This document shows, piece by piece, positions 8,531-16,987 of a stretch of 64,000 nucleotides of DNA. The position numbers and the translations under genes were made by a program. The notes under the pieces were generated by a model. The model was not told the origin of the DNA and ran no database searches. It saw only the letters and a list, made by a program, of their open reading frames with translations. Source of the stretch: Desulfovibrio sp. 86 (GTDB lineage: Bacteria; Desulfobacterota; Desulfovibrionia; Desulfovibrionales; Desulfovibrionaceae); contig NZ_LR738849.1 in assembly GCF_902702915.1 (NCBI RefSeq), positions 1,116,001 through 1,180,000 of the forward strand, given 5' to 3'. The first letter of the stretch is position 1, and every line of letters starts with the position of its first letter.

Positions 8531-8882
8531 AGCATTTTAACTTTGAAAAAGTGTAAATGCTCTAACGCTGCACTTTCGTGCAGCGCGCCACAACGTGGCG
8601 TGGATTCAGCCGAGCTTTAGCCGTTGCGACGAAGGAAGCTACGGATGCTTAAAGCGTTGTGACGCAGGAAACTACGCTTGAAGACAGCATGAGTAACTAT
8701 ACGTCTTGTTCTGTGTAATCGCTGTCGCCATTCGTAAGGCTCGTAGACTCGCCAACGACTGCCGCAAAGACAGCAATTGGTTAATAGAGCGACCAGCCTG
8801 CTGATGGTTGTCGCAAATCGCATTTTTCGGCTGAATGAAAACTTTGAAATGAGAAGCATTTCAAAGTTGATCTGTTCTAGAG
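8528..8882. repeat. family B mosaic repeat, copy 1 (expanded)
   Basis: Starts TAGAGCATTTTAACTTTG, sharing the TAG stop of the preceding gene, and ends at a CTAG near 8878. It holds consecutive hairpins: AGCATTT...AAATGCT, GCTGCA-CTTTCG-TGCAGC, GCCAC-AA-CGTGGC, and an end palindrome AACTTTGAAATG...CATTTCAAAGTT. Relative to the copy at 39518 it carries about 200 extra nt inserted inside the CAGCCG...CGGCTG stem. That insert contains GCCGTTGCGACGAAGGAAGC-like units and an inverted related unit near 8722-8767. Confidence 0.75.
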
Positions 8883-8910
8883 CAATTTCACTTTGAAATG
8901 TTTTGAGGAT

Positions 8911-8959
8911 TGAAAACGCACAAGTCCGCGCGGTTATCGCGCGGACTTGTGCGTTTTCA
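8911..8959. terminator. 22-bp perfect hairpin between convergent genes
   Basis: TGAAAACGCACAAGTCCGCG plus CG (8911-8932) is the exact reverse complement of 8938-8959, with a 5-nt loop GTTAT. It sits between the methyltransferase gene with its repeat and the convergent DUF3829 lipoprotein gene, 120 nt past the latter's stop. The very long stem suggests a bidirectional 3' end; the terminal TTTTC/GAAAA arms could supply a short U-tract. Confidence 0.6.
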
Positions 8960-9078
8960 TGTACCTTTGCGGCATGCGCAGAGGTGTTCTTTCATTTTGA
9001 TGCGAAGCGGCTCAGCCCCACACGGCTCAAACCAACTATCAGCAAGGCCGTGGCGAGCGTGCCAGAGGATCGACCGGA

Positions 9079-10071
9079 CTATTCAGGATTGGCTTCGCGC
9101 ACAAAAGCATTGTACGACTGACGGCTGCCCACGGCGGCATTATTGAGATCCTCCCGCACGGGATTGTAAAAGCCCTCGTCCAGTCCTTTGACAAGTGCGT
9201 CTTTGAACCCGGCGGCCTGCTTGAGAAACTCGCGGTAGGAGCGCTCCACATCCGGCGAGGCGGGAAAGGGCGGACGCCCGGCATCGGCAAGGCTGGCGTC
9301 AAGCTTGGTCACCACCTGCTTGAGAGCCTCGCGGTCGGGTTTTTGCGCCATGAGCAGACCGGCCGTCCGTGAAAACAGCCCGAACACCTTTCGGGCTTCC
9401 AGTATCTGCCTTTTGAGCGGATGCCCATAGAGCAACACTTCTTCCACAGATGCGGCCCTGGCCTCCACCGTGCCCATGTAGCCGCTGCGGGCAGCGGAAA
9501 AGCGCTCGTAGTTCTTCTCGATGCTGGCTGCCAGAGCTTTGCCCTTGACGCCGTCGTCACGAATGCTCTGGTCCTTCACATAGCGTTCAAGTGAACGGTA
9601 GTCGGCACGCATGCTGTCGAGGCTCTGGCGCATGTCTTCCACCCACTGCGCCATGGCGCGGGACTCGTCTTCGCTGAACATCCCCTGCGGGGCCGCAAGA
9701 CGCGCGGCCAAAGGCTTGCCGTCGCCGCCATCCGGGCGCGGGGCCAGCATCCATTCATGCAGGTAGTAGCGCACGTTGCCCATCATCACATCGGCCTGGC
9801 TATAGTACGGGTTGGCAAGGGTGCTGGCCGCCGCATTATAAAAAGCCACCAGGGCGTCGGCCGCATCAACCTGCTCCTTTGTGGGCGGCGGCCCCAGCTC
9901 CTTGGGCGCGTTGCCAGCATCCTCCACGACGCTGGCCTCTGCGGCGGGAGCGGGCTGCGCCTGCTCCGTTTTTGCGGAAGACGCGGGGGCCTCTTCCTTG
10001 CTGCCGGAATCGCAGGCAGCCAGACACAGCACTCCAAGGCATGCAAGCCAGATGTATAGTTTTTTCATCAT
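9079..10071 (-). CDS. DUF3829-type lipoprotein
   Basis: A 330-residue predicted lipoprotein: MMKKLYIWLACLGVLCLAAC gives a type II signal peptide with lipobox LAAC. A low-complexity Ala/Pro/Glu linker of about 40 residues follows. The rest is helical, with conserved-looking features of the DUF3829 (YiiG-like) family, including DALVAFYNAAA near the start of the domain and SYREFLKQAAGFKDAL near the end. I chose ATG 10071 (or 10068) because it starts the signal peptide; upstream codons add a non-hydrophobic tail. Function unknown; it stands alone, with a family C repeat upstream. Confidence 0.7.
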   Translation of the reverse strand: MMKKLYIWLACLGVLCLAACDSGSKEEAPASSAKTEQAQPAPAAEASVVEDAGNAPKELGPPPTKEQVDAADALVAFYNAAASTLANPYYSQADVMMGNVRYYLHEWMLAPRPDGGDGKPLAARLAAPQGMFSEDESRAMAQWVEDMRQSLDSMRADYRSLERYVKDQSIRDDGVKGKALAASIEKNYERFSAARSGYMGTVEARAASVEEVLLYGHPLKRQILEARKVFGLFSRTAGLLMAQKPDREALKQVVTKLDASLADAGRPPFPASPDVERSYREFLKQAAGFKDALVKGLDEGFYNPVREDLNNAAVGSRQSYNAFVREANPE

Positions 10072-10140
10072 AGTGTGTTTCGTCCCGGACGCCCCCACCC
10101 ATGTGGCGATGAGGCCCGGTCATTGTTGTGTGCTGTTGGA

Positions 10141-10286
10141 ATTAAAGAGCTTCCTGGAAACGCGCAGTTATTTCATTTGGCAAGGCGCCATCTTTTTTTC
10201 AAGCAGGAGTGGACTCTTCCGTGTCCTCGACTGTTTCAAAAAAAGTGAAGCAACGCCGCCAAACGGAATACATCAGCGTTTCCTTA
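10141..10286. repeat. family C long palindromic repeat, copy 1
   Basis: From ATTAAAGAGCTTCCTGGAAA to GCGTTTCCTTA. The two ends are imperfect inverted repeats (GGAAACGCGCAGTTATTTCA versus the complement of GGAATACATCAGCGTTTCC), with inner arms CTTTTTTTCAAGCA and TGTTTCAAAAAAAGTGAAGC, so the whole element can fold into one hairpin of about 145 nt. The HAD gene stop codon (TTA at 10284-10286 on the plus strand) lies in its terminal bases. Confidence 0.85.
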
Positions 10287-10934
10287 ACGCGCCGCGTGGG
10301 CCTTTATCCAGTCATTGAGCCCGGTAAGATCCGGCCCCCAGGGATAGAGAGATTCCGAGGCCGGTTTGATGTCCGGGCCCACGCCGTAAAAGAGCGTGCC
10401 CACTTCTTGCGCCGCGTCGTGATCCGTGGGGGCGTCCCCCACCATAAGAACGTCCTCCGGGGACATGGGCAGCGAGGCCACAATCTGGCCCAGCAGCTTG
10501 GCCTTGGCCGGAGGCGAGCCGTGAATGGACACGAAATACTGGTCCAGATTACGCTCGCGCAGCACCGCCTGCACCTCCTCATGGGGCGCGCCGGAGCACA
10601 CATAGAGGGGCAATTTCCCCTTCCAGGCGTCCAGAACTTCCTGAATGCCGGGGATGAGCGGACAACGGCGGACCTCGTCAAGAGCGTATTCCGCAAACAG
10701 GCGGCCCAGCCGTTCGGACTCTTCTTCCGAAATTTCGCGGCCCAGCACCTCGTTGTAAAACCACTGGAACTTCTTGTAACGGCTCACACCGCCATGCCGC
10801 GTGTGGTACATCACAAAACGGTCCTGGGCTTCCTGCCCGTGGGGCGCGGCAATACGCGCGAAGGCCCGTGTTTTCACGGGCACGCTGTCCAGTATGACGC
10901 CGTCGCAGTCAAAAACAATGCATTGCAATGCCAT
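10284..10934 (-). CDS. HAD-superfamily phosphatase (phosphoglycolate/phosphoglucomutase-like)
   Basis: A 216-residue HAD hydrolase. Motif I is DCDGVILDS (residues 9-17, nucleophile Asp9 and acid Asp11), with a helical C1 cap insert after it. Motif II is probably the Ser in YVCSGAP, and the motif IV region is MVGDAPTDHDAA. It starts 2 nt downstream of the acyltransferase gene, last in the five-gene minus-strand run 14557-10284. In that context it probably removes phosphate from a sugar or keto-acid intermediate, the step done by KdsC in Kdo synthesis. KdsC lacks a cap, so this is an analogue at best. Confidence 0.85.
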   Translation of the reverse strand: MALQCIVFDCDGVILDSVPVKTRAFARIAAPHGQEAQDRFVMYHTRHGGVSRYKKFQWFYNEVLGREISEEESERLGRLFAEYALDEVRRCPLIPGIQEVLDAWKGKLPLYVCSGAPHEEVQAVLRERNLDQYFVSIHGSPPAKAKLLGQIVASLPMSPEDVLMVGDAPTDHDAAQEVGTLFYGVGPDIKPASESLYPWGPDLTGLNDWIKAHAAR

Positions 10935-10936
10935 AA

Positions 10937-11734
10937 CTATCCTTTTGCGGCCTGGGTTGCCGATCCGCCAACGCTTGCGTCGTTACTGCCACGCATGCCG
11001 ATGACCTTGGCGGGCACGCCGCCGACAATGGCAAAGGGAGCCACGTTACGAGTGACAACCGCCCCCGCGCCCACCACCGCGCCGCGCCCAATGCGCACGT
11101 CTGGCGTAATGACGCAGTTGGCCCCGATCCACACGTCTTCTTCAATAACAATCACGCCGGGCACATGCCCCTGGTGCATGATGGGCACGTCCTGCCGGGC
11201 TATGCAGTGGTTGGCCGCCCGTATGACCGTGCCCGGCCCCACGGCCGTATGGCTGCCTATTTCAATGCGTCCGGCGTCGGCCCCCACATGCACATAGGGG
11301 GAAAGGGCCACGCTGTCGTGCAGCACAAGCGTGCCGTCCGTGGCGGTGATAAAGCAGCCGCGCCCCAGACGCACATTGTCGCCAAGCGTCATGCCCCTGC
11401 ACCCCGCAAGACTCAGCCCAGTGCCGAAGCGCACCGAGCCGCAGCGGGCAAACATCCAGCGCCAGCCAGCCAGACGCAGGGCCAGGCCCACCGGAGTGGG
11501 GATCCAGCCCAGCAGCGCCACCCACAATTCTTCCAGGGCGGCCCCAAGCCGACGACGCCAGCCCGGCGCGCCATGGGCAGGCGCCGGCGTGCTCCCGCCA
11601 GGCCCTGCCTGCGCGGCTGGTTTTGCCGAAGAAAGAGGGCCGGAAGAAAGAGGAGCGGAAGGCGCAGCCGACCCTGTGGCCGACGACGCCTCCTCCGCAC
11701 CCTGTCCCATGCCTGATTTTTCAGACACGGCCAT
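10937..11734 (-). CDS. left-handed beta-helix (hexapeptide) O-acyltransferase
   Basis: A 265-residue protein. The first about 55 residues are Ser/Ala/Pro-rich and likely disordered, followed by a short hydrophobic helix (ALLGWIPTPVGLALRLAGW). The rest is hexapeptide-repeat acyltransferase: MTLGDNVRLGRGC, IEIGSHTAVGPGTVI, VIVIEEDVWIGANCVI and RIGRGAVVGAGAVVT are successive coils, ending with the family's typical FAIVGGVPAKVIG. His in RAANHCIA and downstream His residues may be catalytic. It most resembles WbbJ/NodL-like acetyltransferases. The start abuts the upstream stop (TAAATG), indicating translational coupling in the sugar operon. Confidence 0.88.
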   Translation of the reverse strand: MAVSEKSGMGQGAEEASSATGSAAPSAPLSSGPLSSAKPAAQAGPGGSTPAPAHGAPGWRRRLGAALEELWVALLGWIPTPVGLALRLAGWRWMFARCGSVRFGTGLSLAGCRGMTLGDNVRLGRGCFITATDGTLVLHDSVALSPYVHVGADAGRIEIGSHTAVGPGTVIRAANHCIARQDVPIMHQGHVPGVIVIEEDVWIGANCVITPDVRIGRGAVVGAGAVVTRNVAPFAIVGGVPAKVIGMRGSNDASVGGSATQAAKG

Positions 11735-12505
11735 TTACTTGCTGTATGCCTTCATAAGATCGTCACCTTCCATCAGACGCGCCACGCGGGCCAGATCTTC
11801 GGGCGTGTCCACGCTCCAGCTGCGGCATTCGGTGGGGACCATACGCACTTTTTCCCCGTATTCGAGGATGCGCATCATGTCCACGGATTCATAGATTTCC
11901 AGGGGGCTTTCTTTCATCTCATTGAAGCGCAGCAGATAGTCGCGGCGGAAGGGAATGATGCAGACCTGCTTGCGCATGGGCACTTTGTCCGACCCCTTTT
12001 TGCGCGAGGGGATGGGTTCGCGCGAAAAATACAGGGCGTCGTTAAAGCGGTCCACCACCACCTTGACTTCATTGGGATCTTCAAATTCCTCAAGGGTGTC
12101 CATATCGGCCATGAGGTTGGTGACGTTGATGCTGGGATCTGCGAGCATGGGGGCAATGGCGGCGTCGATCATTTCCGGGCGCACCATGGGTTCGTCGCCC
12201 TGCACCATCACCACGATATCGGCCTTTTTGCCCGTGGCGGCCTCAATCTTGAGCAGGGCTTCGGCCGTGCGTGTCGAGCAGCGCACGTGATGATCGCCGG
12301 TCATGACGCAGTCCAGGCCCGCACCCTTGCAGTAATTTTCAATGATATCATCGCAGGTGGCCACATAGGTGGCGGAAAGGGTTTTGCTCATGGCCGTACG
12401 AAAGGCCACATGCCCGACCATGGGCACGTTGTGGATGAGGGCCAGGGGCTTGCCGGGATAACGGCTGGACCCCATACGCGCGGGAATGATGGCAATGATG
12501 TTCAT
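11735..12505 (-). CDS. KdsB-like CMP-sugar cytidylyltransferase
   Basis: A 256-residue nucleotidyltransferase. IPARMGSSRYPGKPLA at the N-terminus is the CTP-binding loop of KdsB-type enzymes, VMVQGDEPM carries the metal-binding Asp, and SVDTPEDLARV near the C-terminus is a KdsB hallmark. Such enzymes couple CTP to 3-deoxy-2-ulosonic acids (Kdo, 8-amino-Kdo and relatives). The absence of other Kdo genes and the presence of an HpcH/HpaI aldolase and an epimerase in the operon suggest a Kdo-like sugar rather than Kdo itself; housekeeping kdsB cannot be excluded. Confidence 0.85.
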   Translation of the reverse strand: MNIIAIIPARMGSSRYPGKPLALIHNVPMVGHVAFRTAMSKTLSATYVATCDDIIENYCKGAGLDCVMTGDHHVRCSTRTAEALLKIEAATGKKADIVVMVQGDEPMVRPEMIDAAIAPMLADPSINVTNLMADMDTLEEFEDPNEVKVVVDRFNDALYFSREPIPSRKKGSDKVPMRKQVCIIPFRRDYLLRFNEMKESPLEIYESVDMMRILEYGEKVRMVPTECRSWSVDTPEDLARVARLMEGDDLMKAYSK

Positions 12506-12734
12506 GCAACGGCTCCTTGTGTCCGTATAAAATTTTCAGATCCGGGCTCCGGTTCCGAAATCCGGCGGGCAGGCGTTGAGCGCCCGACAACAGCGGATTC
12601 CCGCGAACCTCAATTCTTTGCCAGAAGCGTTTCTTGCGGCGTCGGCAGCGCAGACACGCTGCTGACAAGACCGCCGCACGCGGGCTGTTCTGGATGACAA
12701 CTTGAAATGCAACGCCTCTCAGCGGCACTCCGGC

Positions 12735-13649
12735 CTAGTCGTCGGTTGCCACGAGATAGCCGCCCTCGGCGGACAATTCGGGATGGATTTCCTTATGTTC
12801 TTCTTCCATCACGCGCAGCACGCCCTGGCCCAGATCCACGGTCAGCGGCGGCACAAGCTTGCGCCCCACCTTGGGCATGAAGGCGTAGGGGGTCACCTGG
12901 TAGTGGCCGCTGTTGGGGTCGTTCTGGTAATTGATGACCAGTTCCTTGCCCAGCATTTCGCCTATCATCTTGAAGAGGTCGCTGACCCGCATGGGCTGGT
13001 TGCCGGAGATGATGATGTTCTGGTTTTCAAACTCCGGGGCGAGCACGGCCAAGGTGGCGGTACTGGCGTCATCCACATGCACGTATTCACGCAGGGCCGT
13101 GGGCGCGCCGTAGTAGGTGATGCCGCCCGTGGTAAGCGCTTCGTAAACAAAGCGGTTGATGGCGTTGCGCCTGTCAGACCGGGGACCGTACAGCGAACCG
13201 TACCGCAAAATGGTGTACGGCAGGTTGTGCATGGCCTGGTAGTTTTCAATATACAGTTCGCAGGACTGCTTGCTGCAACGGTAAAAACCGCCGGACTTGC
13301 CGTACACGTAAAGTGAACTGGCGAAGACGTAGCGCTTGACGGCCGCCTTGCGGCAGGCTTCAAGAACCATGACGTTGCCGACCACGTTGATGCGCGCCGT
13401 GTCCACCGGGCGGTTATTGGCCTCGCCAATATCCGCGATGCCCGCGTAGTTGAACACCATGTCAGCGCCGTCCACGGCTTTGCGCACGGTTTCCTCTTCA
13501 AGGATGTTGCCCGTGAGCATGGTCTGGTCGGGTCGCAGCCAGGGCGAGGGGTGCAGGTCCACAATGGTGACGTTATGTCCGGCCTCGGAAAGCTTGTCGC
13601 AAATATGCGAACCCAGGAATCCGGAACCGCCAAAAACAGTTATTTTCAC
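12735..13649 (-). CDS. NAD-dependent sugar epimerase/dehydratase (extended SDR)
   Basis: A 304-residue extended short-chain dehydrogenase. The nucleotide-binding motif is VFGGSGFLGSHI (residues 4-15), the catalytic Ser-Tyr-Lys set is FASSLYVYG with YRCSK (Tyr and Lys separated by three residues), and RYGSLYGPRSD is the substrate-loop motif. It begins at GTG 13649 with AGGGAG upstream. Probably acts on a nucleotide sugar or activated keto-sugar made by this operon. The 229-nt gap to the next gene (12506-12734) holds nothing I recognise. Confidence 0.87.
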   Translation of the reverse strand: MKITVFGGSGFLGSHICDKLSEAGHNVTIVDLHPSPWLRPDQTMLTGNILEEETVRKAVDGADMVFNYAGIADIGEANNRPVDTARINVVGNVMVLEACRKAAVKRYVFASSLYVYGKSGGFYRCSKQSCELYIENYQAMHNLPYTILRYGSLYGPRSDRRNAINRFVYEALTTGGITYYGAPTALREYVHVDDASTATLAVLAPEFENQNIIISGNQPMRVSDLFKMIGEMLGKELVINYQNDPNSGHYQVTPYAFMPKVGRKLVPPLTVDLGQGVLRVMEEEHKEIHPELSAEGGYLVATDD

Positions 13650-13762
13650 AATGATTCTCCCTGGAGAATTTTCTTGTCAAACGCGCGTCCGCAGTGCCGC
13701 GACGCATGGGGGACAAACCGGCCCTGTGACGGGCCTGCTGACGCCTTTAACCGGCGGCAGAG

Positions 13763-14557
13763 CTATTTAGGGCGTTCAGCCGCGCCCCAAAGAAAGACGG
13801 AATCTATGCCATAGGCGATAAAACGGCTGCCCGCCGCCACCTGACGCGCCAGCTCCGCCGGGTCAGGCTGCACGATATGCAGGCCCATGCGGGCCTTGTG
13901 CCGCGCGCAGGCGTCCACGATGCGCGCCATGGCCGCCTTGAAGACCGGATGGTCGAACTGCCCCGTAAGGCCCATGGAGCCTGAAAGGTCGTACGGCCCG
14001 ACCATGATGGCGTCCAGACGCGGGTGCGTCAGTATGGCGTCCAGATTTTCCACGGCGTGGATATGCTCTATCTGCGCCACAAGAAAGAGCTCCGGAGCGC
14101 GACGGGCGCGGTAGTCGTCAAAGTTTTTGCCAAACACGTTGGCCCGGCAAAAGCCTACGCCCCTGTATTCCTGCGCGGTCTCGCCCTTGGCCCGCCACGT
14201 GTCCTGACCGGGATACACGGCCCAGTCAATGGCGCGGTCAAGCTGCTCGCGGCTTTCTATCATGGGAAAGATCAGTCCCTGGGCTCCAGCCTCAAGGGCG
14301 GACTTTATCTGGGTTTTGCTGGCTTCGGGCAGGCGGGCGAAGGGGGCTGCGCCGCCGCATTCGATGGCCCGGAAAATGTCCGGCAGCCCGGTGCGCCCAA
14401 AGGAGCCATGCTCCATATCCACGGCGACCCAGTCATATCCGGCGCGGGCCATAAGCTCGGCCACGTCCGTGGAGGGCAGTTGCAGCCATGTGCCTACCGT
14501 GGCTTTGTCCGCTGCCAGAAGCTTGCGTATGTCATGTACGGTCATATCAAGCGGCAT
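13763..14557 (-). CDS. HpcH/HpaI-family class II aldolase
   Basis: A 264-residue metal-dependent aldolase that joins or splits pyruvate-type enolates and aldehydes. Features visible are GTWLQLPSTDVAELMARAGYDWVAVDMEHGSF (start of the barrel, shown as GTWLQ and DMEHG), RLPEASKTQIKSALEAGAQG with the catalytic-region Arg, VAQIEH with the metal-binding Glu, and MVGPYDLSGSMG with the metal-binding Asp. Degradative members make or cleave 2-keto-3-deoxy acids; here, upstream of epimerase, cytidylyltransferase and phosphatase genes, it probably makes a 3-deoxy-2-keto sugar acid. First gene of the minus-strand operon. Confidence 0.86.
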   Translation of the reverse strand: MPLDMTVHDIRKLLAADKATVGTWLQLPSTDVAELMARAGYDWVAVDMEHGSFGRTGLPDIFRAIECGGAAPFARLPEASKTQIKSALEAGAQGLIFPMIESREQLDRAIDWAVYPGQDTWRAKGETAQEYRGVGFCRANVFGKNFDDYRARRAPELFLVAQIEHIHAVENLDAILTHPRLDAIMVGPYDLSGSMGLTGQFDHPVFKAAMARIVDACARHKARMGLHIVQPDPAELARQVAAGSRFIAYGIDSVFLWGAAERPK

Positions 14558-14741
14558 ACCGCCGCAGGGTTGAGGTTACATATAAAGAATCACTATACGC
14601 CCAGGCGCGACAGCACGCAATACGGCCCAGAGCGGCATGCCCGCAACAGGTGTTTGCATGCGTGCCGTGAAGATGTATGTTTGTCGGGTAGATTCTCTCC
14701 TTCCGTCCGCTCACGTCCCTTGCCCTTCCAAGGAGGATACG

Positions 14742-16895
14742 ATGCCCCTCGACGCAAATATATATACGGAAATTACGTCTCTTGACGCTGCCCTCGACAC
14801 GCTGTTCAAAACTCTGGATGCGGCGCGGGAGTCCAGCGGGCAGGATCGGCTGCCACAGGCCATGACCCGCCCCACGGCTCAGGCCGAAGGCAGCGTGCTG
14901 TGCGCGCCCGTGGTCGCCGCCCTCCCCTTTCCGCCCTTTGCTCTCGCCGCGGCCAGCGGCTACGCCCTCAAGGCCGCCGACACGTATGCGGCAACCGGCG
15001 AGGCTCCGGCCACGCTCCAGCAAGGCAAAACCTGCTTTGCCATAAGCTCCGGCGACGCCCTGCCCCCATCCTGCGACGCCATTGCCCTGTCAGCCCATGC
15101 CGCTGTGGACGGCAAGGACGGGGTCAGCATCACGGCTCCCATGCTGCCGTGGCTGCACGTTCGGCGCATTGGTTCGGACATTGCCGCAGGAGAAGCCCTT
15201 TTTTGCCGCAACCATATTCTCCGGCCCAGCGACATTGGCGCGCTTCTGGCGGCGGGTGTGGACGAGGTGCAGGTGTGGGACAGGCTTGAGGTCTTTCTGG
15301 CCACTGTGGGCGGCAACTTTCGCCCGGCAGCGGGGGCTGCTGACGGGGCTGCTCCTGCCACGGGCGCAGCAGCGGGGCCAGCCACGGGCACAGGCACGGA
15401 CGCCGCAGATGGCACGCCTGGCGCAGCAAGCGGCACCGCAAGTGCCCCAACGCCCGGCACAGCAAGTAGCACAGCGACGGACGCGGCGGGCTCAGCAACG
15501 GACACCCGCCTGGTGGACGGCATCACCCCATCCCTGGTGGCCCGGATACAAGCTCTGGATTGCCGCGCCCGCCTTGCCGCCCGCCTTGCCGCGCCCCTTG
15601 CCGCGATGGCAGAGGCCCTACGGGATTTTTTTCAAAAATCCCTGGCGGCTGGCGGACATGCGCTCTTGCTGTGCGTGGCCGATGAAGCCGCGCTGGCCGT
15701 TGTGCGTACCTTTCTGGAAGCCGATGGGCAGATTGTGTCGCCCAACGTGGGCCTGCTGCCCGGCGCACCGGCCATGACCGCCGTTTATGAAGGCAGGCCA
15801 GTGTTCTGCCTGCCCTCGAGCCCCGCCGGATCGCTGAGCGCCTTCTCGGCCCTGGTGTCTCCGACCCTTTTGCTGATGTCCCGTCGCCCCGCCGGGCACT
15901 GCCCAGGGACCCTGTCCGGCGGCATGACAGAAACCGGCGGCCTTATGGCGGAACTGGCCTCCAGCCTGCCCGCCTACCCCGGTCTTGACGTCTTTTCCCC
16001 CCTGGCCCTGGCCAGGGTGGGCGAAAAAACCGTGGCCCTGCCCCTGCGCCTGGGCGAAGGCTACAAAACCACTGTCCGTACCCAGGGTTTTGCCCACATT
16101 ACCGCCAACGGCAAGGGCGCGCCCCTGGGCAGCTCGATCCGCGCGCACCCTCTCCGCCCGGTCGAAACGCTGTACTCCACGCTTTTTTGCGCTGGCGGCA
16201 GCGACCTGATTCTGGATCTTATGGCGGACGCCCTGCTGCGTCAGCCGCATCCCGTGCATATGATTTCTGTGGGAGCCGACGCGGCCGACGCGCTTGAGGC
16301 CCTGAAGAACAACCATTGCCATGCGGCTGTGCTCCATATGGCTGATGACGACAAGGGCGAATTCAATTTTGGCTTTGTGCAGCGGCACTGGCCCCAGGGC
16401 AAGGTAATTTTTGTAAACCTGGCAATCCGGCAGGTGGGGCTCGTGGTTCCCGCTGGCAACCCGCGCGGGCTCAAAAGCATTGCCGACATCAGGGATAAAA
16501 AGCTGCGCTGCGTCAACCGGCTGGCCGGCTCCAGCACGCGCCTGCAGTTCGATGCGCTTTTGCGTCACGCCGGGCTGACCCCACAGGATGTTTCAGGCTA
16601 TGAGACAGAGGTGGAAAGCCAGCTTGCCGTCGCCGCCGCCGTGCTCACGGGCAAGGCGGACTGCGGCCCCGGCGTTGCCGCCGCAGCCAACGCCGTGGGA
16701 CTGGACTTTGTTCCTCTGGGCGGCGAGCGCTGGGACCTTGTGATCCCCAGGGCATTTCTGGATGACCCGCGAGTTATCAGCGTGCAAACCCTTTTGCAAC
16801 AAGCTGCATTCAAAAAACGTATTGCCGCTCTGGGCGGTTATGAGACTACGTTGACAGGACAAAAACTTGAGCTTGGCGTTCGCCTTGGAGCGTGA
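14742..16895 (+). CDS. degenerate MoeA-like domain fused to a periplasmic-binding-protein-like domain
   Basis: A 717-residue protein starting at ATG 14742 (AAGGAGG 6 nt upstream). Residues about 1-190 and 265-400 follow the MoeA fold (FPPFALAAASGYALKA, IAAGEALFCRNHILRPSDI, GVDEVQVW, FCLPSSPAGSLSAF). The signatures of active MoeA are lost: MDGYA reads ASGYA, the TGDEL segment reads VGGNFR, the SGGxSxGxxD motif is missing and PGNP reads PSSP. An Ala/Gly/Thr-rich spacer covers about residues 197-262. The C-terminal 290 residues look like the substrate-binding domain common in MoeA-PBP fusions (VNLAIRQVGLVVPAGNPRG, GVAAAANAVGLDFVPL). Probably a non-catalytic sensor or cofactor-binding relative; its ligand is unknown. 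Confidence 0.75.
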   Translation: MPLDANIYTEITSLDAALDTLFKTLDAARESSGQDRLPQAMTRPTAQAEGSVLCAPVVAALPFPPFALAAASGYALKAADTYAATGEAPATLQQGKTCFAISSGDALPPSCDAIALSAHAAVDGKDGVSITAPMLPWLHVRRIGSDIAAGEALFCRNHILRPSDIGALLAAGVDEVQVWDRLEVFLATVGGNFRPAAGAADGAAPATGAAAGPATGTGTDAADGTPGAASGTASAPTPGTASSTATDAAGSATDTRLVDGITPSLVARIQALDCRARLAARLAAPLAAMAEALRDFFQKSLAAGGHALLLCVADEAALAVVRTFLEADGQIVSPNVGLLPGAPAMTAVYEGRPVFCLPSSPAGSLSAFSALVSPTLLLMSRRPAGHCPGTLSGGMTETGGLMAELASSLPAYPGLDVFSPLALARVGEKTVALPLRLGEGYKTTVRTQGFAHITANGKGAPLGSSIRAHPLRPVETLYSTLFCAGGSDLILDLMADALLRQPHPVHMISVGADAADALEALKNNHCHAAVLHMADDDKGEFNFGFVQRHWPQGKVIFVNLAIRQVGLVVPAGNPRGLKSIADIRDKKLRCVNRLAGSSTRLQFDALLRHAGLTPQDVSGYETEVESQLAVAAAVLTGKADCGPGVAAAANAVGLDFVPLGGERWDLVIPRAFLDDPRVISVQTLLQQAAFKKRIAALGGYETTLTGQKLELGVRLGA

Positions 16896-16898
16896 TAC

Positions 16899-16932
16899 TA
16901 AAAAAGCCCCACCGTCGGCAAACGGAGGGGCT
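16899..16932 (-). terminator. Rho-independent terminator of the alcohol dehydrogenase gene
   Basis: Read on the minus strand: stem AGCCCCTCCG with CGGTGGGGCT, loop of about 8 nt, then TTTTTT. It lies 55 nt beyond the dehydrogenase stop and also ends the convergent MoeA-like gene region. Confidence 0.85.
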
Positions 16933-16987
16933 GGGTATGGAGCGGACTGCGGCAGATCAGTCCGATCCTGGAGGAAGATGGGCAATT

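Noticed and set aside
8617..8859. Short minus-strand frame inside the family B repeat
   Set aside because: Made of repeat modules; Arg/Leu/Ser-rich, no start signal, not a plausible gene.
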